Both the position numbers and the translations under genes were made by a program. From Tubiluchus corallicola (taxonomy: Eukaryota; Priapulida; Priapulimorpha; Priapulimorphida; Tubiluchidae), in the NCBI GenBank assembly GCA_030141605.1, contig JAQGDQ010000305.1:218563-282562 (forward strand): DNA of 64,000 nucleotides, in the 5' to 3' direction. The notes under the pieces are model-generated. The model saw only the letters and a list, made by a program, of their open reading frames with translations, made no database searches and had not been told where the DNA came from. Below are positions 1 through 8,990 of the stretch, one piece after another (the first letter of the stretch is position 1; each line of letters begins with the position of its first letter).

Positions 1-110
1 GGCTTACTTTATTCTACATGGCTGTGGCTGGAGGGGAATCTACTGTATTGTTAAGGACAAATCCTCTAAGCTGAGTAGCTAAACCAGCAGAGGCAACTTA
101 GTTATTGATA
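1..110. repeat. Dispersed repeat copy (AATCCTCTAAG family)
   Basis: Bases 50-80 contain a block reading TAAGGACAAATCCTCTAAGC. It resembles blocks near 5651, 17920 and 21496. All four are followed by a similar stretch containing CAG/CTTAG motifs, so this looks like one diverged interspersed family, probably a SINE. It lies in a SIRT2 intron. Confidence 0.35.
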
Positions 111-274
111 ATGATAATTTTAATATTAAGATTAGCTGGCTTAATTATATTGGTTGCATATATTTTTTTCCCTCTACAAAACGGCTGTTGGTAATGTGGC
201 ATACGATACTTAATGTATTGTGACTGGTGCATTTGTAAATTATTTGCGCTAACATTTATGCTCATATATTTCAG

Positions 275-407
275 ATATTGTGTTTTTTGGCGAGGCACTA
301 CCATCAAGGTTTTTCCATCTCATGCAGAGTGACTTCCGGATTTGCGACTTGCTATTAATAATGGGCACTTCTCTGGTGGTACAACCATTTGCATCGCTTG
401 TTGATAG
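275..407 (+). CDS. SIRT2: SIRT2 exon a
   Basis: Acceptor TTTCAG precedes base 275 and donor GTGAGA follows 407. The exon codes from (D)IVFFGEALP through [15 protein letters not shown] and ends with two bases of an Arg codon. The preceding exon, which should carry the second zinc-binding cysteine pair, is not visible in 1-274. Confidence 0.93.
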
Positions 408-3400
408 GTGAGATTTCATTAATTGATTGCCACGGGTTCGCTTACATGAAGACCTTGTGCTTCATCGTCATTGTCAATGTCATCATCATCAATGTTTTAA
501 GTACAGCTATTCCCATCAAATGGGATGTGCCAATGGCATACCTCCGAGCAGCTTGATTGCTGGTAAATAGGCGCCATGCCTTGAGGTCATCTTGCCCAAC
601 TTCTTTGCAGTAAAAGCTTTTCCTGTTAAACTAGCATAACAATTTTGGAAGTGGTTAAACATGACCAGATAGAAAACTAATAATTAGAATAAACAATCAG
701 TGATAAGAATAAATGGAAATATTACATTAAGTGTTGAACTATTTGCACTTTTTGTAAGTGAATTAGGATGTGTCTGTGCAGGTTTGTAATTAAGAAATTG
801 GATTGTAGTTCGTAGATATGGGTTCAAATCTATGTTCAGCCCAAGATTTTCAGATTTCCTTTCTTTCGTCATATTTGGTTTCAATGATTTAACAAAAAGT
901 TGGCATTATAGCAAGTTTGGCATTACATGTATAACTAGATGCATTAATGCATACATTTTTATGCTAATATAGACATTTTGTCTTGCTAGAAATTGGGCAT
1001 TACGTGAAGTTGGCATTATAAAGTGGGATGTTATAACGAGGTTTGACTGTATGTAACGTGAGATAGTAACTTGTGTCACATTTTCCTTTCTTTCATTTGT
1101 TAGGGTTCCTGCGTCAACACCACGCTTGCTTATCAACAAGGAAAAGGCTGGTCAGGTATTTTCCTAAATTCTATCTCTTCTGAGTTTTATTTACATTAAT
1201 TTTATTTTTATTTATTTTTTTTATTTATTATTATTATCACATTCAGTACAATATAATGACATTAAGCACACAGTGACATCAAAATTATTACATCTACTGT
1301 ATTAAATTGTTATACCCCATATGTTAATAAAGATGCTTATCACCAGTTTGACAATTATCCAAATTAACCAAAGCAATGTTTTAGATGTATGGACACTAAA
1401 TGGGGTATAAGTCCATTGTTAGTGTTTTAATGTCTGCTGCATAACAACCAAAATGGCATTTTTATAACCAGCCATGAATTCTCAAATTAGAGTAATACTT
1501 GTATTCAACGAATCTATTAAAGATACACTAGCTTCCATTAGTTCATAAACTGTTTCTCTAGATGGTAACACGAGTGCTGTAAACAATATTAACATAGCAA
1601 ATTATGCTATATGCTTTGTGTAATTTGTTAGTGGAACAGTAAATTTAGCTGTAGCTGATCATCTTAACTGAATTAGCTATATTAGATCTGAATTTAGTAA
1701 ACTTTTAGAGATGACCATTGTAATTTAAAATGGTAATTTGAAAACTGTTTCCTTGTAGTCCAAAAGAAGTACCACACATTGCATTACTTTACACATTTTT
1801 GTTTAATGCAGTTTTCTGTCATTGAATAACCTGGGTTTTGCTAAAGTGTCGGTTATAACATTTTCAGAATAGTCCGGTAATGCGACTGTTAGGACTAGAA
1901 GAGGGTCTCGATTTTGACTCGGAAACAAATACCAGGTGTGACCAATATTTTACATTTCAGGTGCATATGCACTAGTTTTTGTATTAATAACGGGTTTATT
2001 TTCCTGGTAACTGTGTTTTTCTGATAGTTGTAGTAATAAATTTATAGTATGTGCACAAGGTTAGTGTGATATTAACTCTGTAATTATAATACTGGTATAC
2101 CTCGGGTAGACAAGGTATGTGAGACCAAGATCAAGACTAAGACTGCAACTTTCAAGATCAAAGCCACTACCACAACTTTAACAATCAAGGCAATACCAAG
2201 ACTAAGATCTATTAATTCAAGACTGAGTTTCCCTAGGTATAGATCGTGATCAAGACCAAAAACTATGCTTTCACAGAAAATTGCTTTTAAGTACGTTAAA
2301 GCTGGTTTGCAATTTTTTTCCTAAGTTTTTCTGCCAGTTTTTGGGGCAGTGTAAGCTAATTGATGTGACTAACAAAGCACCCCGTCAATGGCAATGTAAT
2401 AATCTATGGTGTAATCAATCACTTGATTTTGCTGACTGGATAAGTTAGAGTTTAGATCTTCCTAGTTTAAATATATTAGTCCTAAAACCTGCATAAATAA
2501 TGATAATAATAATAAAATAAAAATAAAATAATTAAAAAGATACAAAAATTATTGTATAATTATGTTACAGTCATACTGTAAATACATAAAGCAAAAATTA
2601 TTTCCCAAAAAACCAAAAAAAGCCAAGTTTTGTAAAAATCGTGCAACTAGTATTATTCTTGAACTTGAAATTTAAATCAATATGCTGTCTGTATCTTTTA
2701 ATATTTCGGCTTACTGATGGCATTGTACCACAAATTGATCTAAATCTAAAAACAATCTAAAAATCTAAATCTAAAAAAGCCGAGTCTTCATTTCCAATAT
2801 TATGTACCTTACAGTGTACACTGTGATTGCCAAGCTTGTGCTGCAACTACAAAGTTATTAACTGCAAAATAAATATTTTGTGGTTTAGACTTCATGTTAT
2901 CGTTCTGACAAGGACTAGTGACAGTTGTTTATTTCGCAAGTAGTTTGCCTAACTACCTAATAGCCTACACACAAAATAATCAGAAGTTTTTGAATATGTT
3001 ATTTGATCGATTATGAAACTCATAGGAAATGGCAAACTAAAGTTTTTTCTTTTCATCCTTAAAGTACATTTGTGTAAGTACATGTAAGTAACAGTAAATG
3101 AAATGATGGAATGATGATGAAATAAATGATTAAATGAAACCAACAAAAATGCTGCACCAAATACATAATTTACATTAAGCTACTCTTTTGGCAAAAATGC
3201 TATTAGGTAACTTTGTCTAGCGAGTAGTGAAATTAGCTGTTCTTTGTGTACTGTGTATTAAATCTTGAGACCAGGCCTCAAGACTAAGACCAATACCACT
3301 GCATACGAGACCAAGACCAAACTGAAACTGCAGTAATGAGCTTGAGACCAAGACTGTTCTTGAGTAGCGTATCTCATAATTTAGCTGATGCTATTTGCAT

Positions 3401-4475
3401 AAATTTCGTGCATCATATTGGTGTTGCGATTGCTGAAAAAGGCTTGCTCTATTCATACAAGTTCAATGTTAGTACTGTATAATAACTGTAATATTTATTT
3501 TTCGATCAGTGGCAGCACTCATAGCCTGATATTCAAGTATTTGCTTGACTGGATATTAATGCCTTTTTAGAACAAATCTTGTACTTTTCAACTTGTTTGC
3601 TTTCATGTGTCACAGCAGAAAATAAGGGTGGTCTTATGTACTGTAATCTACTTAGGGATGTGTTTTGGGAAGGTGACTGTGACTCTGGATGTATGAAGTT
3701 AGCGGAGGCACTTGGCTGGGAGGTGAGTTGTCTCGGGTTTATTATTAATTTATGTTATTGCTTTTGCACAAAGAAAGTATCTATTAATCAGCATTGTTTT
3801 ACTGATGTGCCATGTAAATCGTTAGCTTTATCCATTATGACATATCTCAGCCAAGGCAAAACCACAATGGAAAATAAATTCCAGAGTTTTTAATGGCATA
3901 GATTTAATTCATCTTGATGATTTGGAAAGAGTCCACGGCTAGGATAGTTAACACTTAAACACGGATTTATTGACTGAAATTTTACAGACTGATTTTTGCT
4001 TTATGTTTTGTTTTACAATGTATTTTTGTCTGTTTGTCTATTTTACAAACTGATTTTTGCTTTATGTTTCATTTTGCAAAGTGTTTTATAATTTGTCTAT
4101 TTTAGCTACTTTTGTTTAATTTTTGTTTTCATTAGGATTAATTTTGCAAACATCTTTAACTTGTCTAATTTAGTACTTTTATCTAGCTTTTGCTTCTAGA
4201 TTGTATCTAATTTTATAAAGTATTTTGTGATTTACCTGTTTTAATATATGTGGAGACTTCCACAGTCTATGTATTATAATATTAGTTTTTCTTAAACTGG
4301 AATATGATTAGAAAATGATAATAGAGATTAAAAATCTGAATACTGGACTGCCTGTTTTATTGTATAACATGCTAACCATGATTATGTGATTTGCATCCAG
4401 GAAGAACTCAAGAAGTTGTACAAAAGCGGGCAGTGTGAGAACAAAACTACGGAAGCGGCTTCGTCCTCTAAATAA
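275..4475 (+). CDS. SIRT2: Sirtuin-2-type NAD-dependent deacylase, C-terminal part (gene starts upstream)
   Basis: Five exons were found at 275-407, 1104-1155, 1868-1935, 3656-3722 and 4401-4475. They join in consistent phase (1, 0, 2, 0 style steps, 395 nt) to about 130 residues ending in TAA. Sirtuins remove acetyl or longer acyl groups from lysines using NAD; SIRT2 is mainly cytosolic, with tubulin among its known substrates. The sequence shows the catalytic-core end: [10 protein letters not shown], the Rossmann-fold [13 protein letters not shown] and the NAD-contacting [10 protein letters not shown]. Then come [20 protein letters not shown], with GC before [11 protein letters not shown]. 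The DFDS-x-R-D-V-x-W block separates it from SIRT1 and SIRT3. The catalytic histidine and zinc-binding cysteines must lie before base 1. The tail after the core is short (about 20 residues, Lys/Ser/Thr-rich) compared with vertebrate SIRT2. Orthology to SIRT2 is an inference from these blocks. Confidence 0.93.
891..1049. mobile_element. Truncated CAGTCAA-type MITE, copy 1
   Basis: Homologous to the complete element at 40536-40726. Both share GTTGGCATTATAGCAAGTTT near the left and GGCATTA near the right. The right terminus here is TTTGACTG followed by TA (1050-1051). The left inverted end is missing. It lies in the SIRT2 intron directly before exon b. Confidence 0.7.
1104..1155 (+). CDS. SIRT2: SIRT2 exon b
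   Basis: A 52-nt exon with acceptor TTTGTTAG and donor GTATTT. It codes [17 protein letters not shown]. The LINKE stretch is the sirtuin loop that contacts the NAD ribose. Confidence 0.92.
1156..1867. other. SIRT2: SIRT2 intron without recognised elements
   Basis: AT-rich sequence with short homopolymer and (TTA)-like runs near 1195-1240. No reading frame or inverted repeat was recognised. Confidence 0.5.
1868..1935 (+). CDS. SIRT2: SIRT2 exon c
   Basis: A 68-nt exon with acceptor TTTTCAG and donor GTGTGA. It codes [22 protein letters not shown] and the start of an Arg codon. Confidence 0.9.
2100..3360 (+). repeat. Degenerate GACCAAGAC-type repeat blocks in a SIRT2 intron
   Basis: Two blocks, about 2120-2260 and 3265-3355, consist of loose iterations of AAGACCAAGACTAAGAC. 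They are separated by about 1 kb, much of it an A-rich stretch around 2500-2650. The unit is a 6-bp-like GACCAA pattern, too degenerate to give an exact period. No coding potential was seen. Confidence 0.5.
3656..3722 (+). CDS. SIRT2: SIRT2 exon d
   Basis: A 67-nt exon with acceptor CTACTTAG and donor GTGAGT. It codes [20 protein letters not shown] then WE, the last strand and helix of the sirtuin core. Confidence 0.92.
4401..4475 (+). CDS. SIRT2: SIRT2 terminal exon
   Basis: Acceptor GCATCCAG precedes the exon. It codes [20 protein letters not shown] then SSSK and a TAA stop at 4473-4475. A possible polyadenylation signal ATTAAA lies at 4601-4606. An AATAAA at 5016-5021 falls inside a transposon. 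Confidence 0.9.
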   Translation, partial: EELKKLYKSGQCENKTTEAASSSK

Positions 4476-4875
4476 TGATTGTTTAGAGAACCTATATGTA
4501 CAGCATGATTTAGTCTACAGTAACTTTTCATGTTTTTATACATTGCTTCAGATGTTGATCAGAATAGTATATATGTGCATTAGTAAATTAATATTATTAC
4601 ATTAAACGGGTAACAAAAGCTGTTACTCATTTTATTTATAGTATTACTAAAGCAAATGCTTTGACGTTTGTCTTGAATGATGTTGGCATAACCTTAATTT
4701 TTATTATTTTTTTACTAGAAGTGAGTGCAGCTTTTACTCTTATAAATGCTGTTTTGTGTCTTGAACTGATTACGATGCACATAGTATCTGTTGTTGTTGC
4801 TCTTTTAAGAGGTTAAGTTGTTTTTTCAAAAAGTAAGTTAGTGTGTGAAGTATGTGTAGAAATAAGGTATGCAGG

Positions 4876-5233
4876 CAGGGTCTGATTACCCTACAGGCTA
4901 GTATAGGCTGCAGCCTAGGGTTCTTCATGCTTGGGGAGGCAAGCTTTGGTAACATTTGGTAAAAAAAATCTGTTTTCACTAAGGCTGTGTTGAAGTATGT
5001 GTTAATTTAGTTTGCAATAAATAACCAAATAGTGGTATTCCATAAAGAATATTTTTTGATAAACACTAGATAGCTACTTTAGTTTATTTAAAGAATTTGC
5101 AATAAGTTTCCTTAAAGCTATGTAAATGGTGCTAAAATACGTCACATGAGTAAAAAATATTCAAGACTGGTAGGGACGAATTAGAGGGTGGCTGTTTTTG
5201 AGCGGCCCTAAAAAAACCCATAATCCGGCCCTG
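4876..5233. mobile_element. hAT-like MITE with 8-bp target duplication
   Basis: Terminal inverted repeats read CAGGGTCTGATTA at 4876 and, on the other strand from 5233, CAGGGCCGGATTA. The flanks are TATGCAGG (4868-4875) and AATGCAGG (5234-5241), a 7-of-8 match. The 8-bp duplication and CAGGG ends are typical of hAT elements. At 358 bp it carries no transposase. It sits about 400 bp past the SIRT2 stop. Confidence 0.72.
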
Positions 5234-5574
5234 AATGCAGGCTCTTTTATTTCATATTTAACAGGAAAAATAGCGTATTTTGCATCCTGACTTAACCGTC
5301 TCCTTACTACTACAAGAAAAATAGTGATATAGAAATTCAGATATTCATTTCCATTTTTTCTTTTATATTTTGTGGTCATGTGTAAATGTTTGCCGGACAA
5401 TTATTAGCAATGACGAGATTTACATCTGAAAGCATGACGTGTTGTAAGTGTGAGTTTGGATGCAAGTGGCAATCATACATGATGTTTAATTTGCTTAAAG
5501 TGAAGATGTCTGCTAATTATCATGCACAAGGAGGATGAGTTATTGGCAGTGTGGTATACTGCAATCCATAATCT

Positions 5575-5750
5575 ACTATTCAGCACTCAGTGGCATTTAA
5601 TACTGAATGATTGTGACAGAACTGAAATCTAGCTCATTTTCAAAGAAAATCCTCTAAGATGAAAAACTGTGCTGGCTGACTTAGCCTGATTTATATACAT
5701 TGTGTTTTCCTGCAATGAGACAACTAGTTAGATGCAGCTGCATGGAACAA
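5575..5750. repeat. Dispersed repeat copy (AATCCTCTAAG family)
   Basis: Contains CAGCACTCAGTGGCA followed by AAAATCCTCTAAGATGA and a CTGACTTAGCCTG block. The order matches the copies near 17850-18010 and 1-110. Confidence 0.35.
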
Positions 5751-5881
5751 AGGGGGTAGAGGCGGTCACAATGTGTGCTCAGCCTTAGGTGTGTCTGAGA
5801 AATTTGCTTTCAGGTGGTTTGGTCTGTCACTGCTTCACCTAAACGAGGGAGTATGCACTTCTTCTTCTTCTCAGCTTTTCC

Positions 5882-5990
5882 CTATGCAGGGTCACCGTTG
5901 TGAATAAGTCGTCTCCATGCATTCCTGTTGTTGACCATCTCTACATTTATGTTCTTCTCTCTAAGGTCTCCGTTAATACATTCGAACCAT
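5882..5990 (-). mobile_element. LINE ORF2 C-terminal relic
   Basis: The minus frame ends GDLREKNINVEMVNNRNAWR followed by RLIHNGDPA and a stop at 5882. The pattern DLRE...RNAWRRLI..GDP is the usual C-terminus downstream of the reverse transcriptase in some non-LTR retrotransposons. Only this tail is recognisable. Confidence 0.55.
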
Positions 5991-6998
5991 TCAAACGAGG
6001 GAGTATGCACTGACATCTGAAAATAGCTAACACAATTGCATACTAGTTCAGTACTTTGCCTTAGTGAATTATCCATGCCTATGATTCCATGAACTAGGCT
6101 GTGGTCCCATCACAACAATGTGCATTCCGTAGGCCCTGCCATTGAGTGACGGATAGTGGATACTGGCTTGCAGAGTATATAAAAAAGCATGGCAAATGAA
6201 ACTGGCCAAAAACATTGCTACGTGTTTAAATATTCTCTTCATGTACAAGGGAAGCATGTGGTTATTTTTCCTTATACAGGTGTTTTTGTACAATGAAGTG
6301 CAATATGTAATCATAGCATTATCAAAATAATGATGCAACATATAAGTGCGTCTAGTTTTTGCACACTGGACTGCTAAGCAACCTGTGTATTGTGTTATCT
6401 GGTGCTTGTCAGAAATCAATATTTCACATATTTGACAAATGCTTTGTTTCACGATTTATGGACAACCTAGGTGTGTTACTGTAATTACGTAATGTATTTT
6501 TCTTTCAATGAACTTCCAATAAATTTGTGCAGTGTCAAGTACTTGCCAAAAAATTGCGCTTTTATTAATGCTTAACTGTATATTAATAAGTCAGTGTACG
6601 TGCACAGCTATATATATTAAAAAGGCAGTATGATTATATGATTTCGTGCAGCGTTGCAATATGAGTTTCGTCTGCTGATATGGGCATTGTGATAAATGCA
6701 TTAGTGCTGCAATTATTATTTTAGTTGTGAAGATTATCAAAATTGACGTGCTGTATTTTGACATCTTCGCAATTAATATAAGATTTTAATTTGAGTTATT
6801 ACAATGGCTGAAGTGCTTTCATTGTATAGACATTACTCAGAGTTTGTTATGTAGTTGCATTAAATGAAGGCTTCAGATTGGCATTGTATGTTGATGCAGT
6901 TGTTGTTGTTAATTATGTTGAATGATTAGAATAGATGTTCTAGCATAAACTAATTTATTCTTGTTAAAAATTTAACAGAAATTGAGGGTCATTCATAC

Positions 6999-7362
6999 AT
7001 AACGATATCAAGTTTTCGGCCAATATATTGATGGACCTTTTATATTGATGTAAGCTTTTATACATTTTATACTCCTCTGTTCCCAAGGACAGGCAACAAC
7101 ATCACTTATGACTCATCAATTATCACTCATCGTTAATTAATGGGAAACCATCAATGGATTCTATTGGCATTGGCGGTGGTAGGCCCCAATTCACTAACTC
7201 ATTCTCGTCGACCCTTGTAGCATCATCTGCTGCTGGCACGCATGTGTGAAAAAAGCGCGAAGTCAGATAACGATATCATGACTAAATCGCCTACCTATCT
7301 TGTGTTATAATGGCATTATCATGTCTTCTGCCACCTACCTACCATAAACTTGATATCGTTAT
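6999..7362. mobile_element. Inverted-repeat element (17-bp perfect arms)
   Basis: ATAACGATATCAAGTTT at 6999-7015 is exactly inverted at 7346-7362. An internal AACGATATCA copy lies near 7269. At 364 bp with no coding potential it is probably a MITE, but no target duplication is evident. Confidence 0.5.
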
Positions 7363-7926
7363 AATAAATGCCAATGGCTTCTTAACTTGGTATAAGACAT
7401 TGCGCAAACGAAGTAAAAGTTGGAAACTGAGCATGCTTTTTTTACTTGCTGTGATTTTAAAGACTTGAAGTAATCGTACTGTAGCCTCAAATTAACAGGA
7501 CAATGCAATTTCTTTATAAAAGACGCGAGATTGTGAACTGTTTAGACACATGTATTGGTGTACTAGTCTTTACATTTAAAATTCTAAATTCTTCCAACTA
7601 TGTCTGTTGTACTTACATCAATTTTTAATTCATGTTCTGATATGGATGTGTTTCTCCATCGTTCAAGCTGACATAGTATTGGGTACTTCAACTCTAAGGC
7701 GTTTACTTTGCATTTTGAAGCACAGAAAGGAAAATCACTAATTAAAGATGGGCTATTAGGTCCACAAAATAATATAGACCAAAATGATCTATAATGTACA
7801 TTTTATGCTGTTACAAAGGACCTTACGTTTTATACTGTGTGATTTTTTTGCACGGAATAGCAACCAGAAACGTGCTCAATTTTTAGGTAGTCATTTTATT
7901 AAACTAATTGTTCAATGTAAAAGCAG

Positions 7927-7932
7927 TTTATT
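7927..7932 (-). terminator. Candidate polyadenylation signal of the BTBD gene
   Basis: TTTATT on the plus strand reads AATAAA on the minus strand, about 225 bp past the BTBD stop codon. Assignment is by position only. Confidence 0.45.
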
Positions 7933-8156
7933 TTATAAATTCAATAAACTGACTTTAGCAATTAAATTGTGCAAATATGTTTTTTGAGGATTTTGCACAC
8001 TGGTGTGTGTAATTTGAAGTTTGAATTTGCACGATATACATATATATACAATTATATATATATATAACGTATACAAGAATATGGAAAAGATTTGGCTGAT
8101 AGCATTGCAAACAAAAAAAAGCTTACAAGTAAAATTAGCAAATGTCAGCATATAAT

Positions 8157-8990
8157 TCATACATAAAACATAATTTCTGGGATCTGCCCTCCCTGGACGC
8201 CCGTTCCATTTGTACTTTCCGACGAACACTGGAACTGGAACGTGACACCATATGGCGTGCTTACTTCGCTCTGGCCCTCTTGACCAAAATAGCTGAGTTC
8301 CTGTCCATCGAGTAAAACGCTTACAGTATAGAACTTATCAGGTTCAATTTGCACGGGGTCCGTTAAGTACACAGGAATGGGGTTGCTAGACCCATCACAG
8401 AACGTTACTGTGTCATTCGCAGCTAAAATTGTTCCGGCTTGTTTTAATTCCATTTTCACTCTGTAGGAAGCAGTGCCAGTACTGGACCCATATAAACCTA
8501 ATCCGGCAATAAATATTCTTCGGTCGACAGAGAATTGAATGCTATCACAGCGCCCTCGATAGCGCCATTGGTTGCTACGATAGGCACATGATTGAAACCG
8601 ACGGCACCAGTGTGGTGTCAAACCACGGCGTGGCAATGCCGGAAAGTTCACCGATGGTTTGACGGTCGCTGTAAAATAGAGAAAAATGTCTCTAGTCTCT
8701 GGCAGTGTTAACAGTTCCGAAGACACGACTTTGTCAGCAAATTCAGTTAAGGACATCGCAGGGATACGGATGGTGTTAAAAACGTGTCTTAACACATTGC
8801 GCTTATTCTCCGGTAAAAGTTGGAGACCATGACGCGTACACTCCGCCTCTGCCCATCTGACTACGGCTTCGAATATAGAAATCTCTTTCGCGTTCAACGT
8901 CTCGCGACTAAGAACTGATTCGAGGGTGTGAAAATCGATTTCCGGAAATCCGTCTGATTTCAGAGCTAGTTCCGCTTGAGCATCGATAAC
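8157..8990 (-). CDS. BTBD6: BTBD3/6 terminal coding exon
   Basis: An 834-nt exon after acceptor TTTTGTAG. It codes [20 protein letters not shown], the rest of BACK and the whole PHR domain. The stop is TGA at 8157-8159. Confidence 0.95.
   Translation of the reverse strand, partial: VIDAQAELALKSDGFPEIDFHTLESVLSRETLNAKEISIFEAVVRWAEAECTRHGLQLLPENKRNVLRHVFNTIRIPAMSLTEFADKVVSSELLTLPETRDIFLYFTATVKPSVNFPALPRRGLTPHWCRRFQSCAYRSNQWRYRGRCDSIQFSVDRRIFIAGLGLYGSSTGTASYRVKMELKQAGTILAANDTVTFCDGSSNPIPVYLTDPVQIEPDKFYTVSVLLDGQELSYFGQEGQSEVSTPYGVTFQFQCSSESTNGTGVQGGQIPEIMFYV

Larger units (their letters stand above)
4476..7926. other. SIRT2-BTBD convergent intergenic region
   Basis: Holds the SIRT2 3' region, the hAT-like MITE (4876-5233), a dispersed repeat copy near 5575-5750, a LINE relic (5882-5990) and an inverted-repeat element (6999-7362). 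No protein-coding exon was recognised; the small frames here show no family resemblance. Confidence 0.6.

Noticed and set aside
6069-6452. 127-codon minus-strand frame
   Set aside because: No domain, no splice context and AT-rich codon use; treated as chance.
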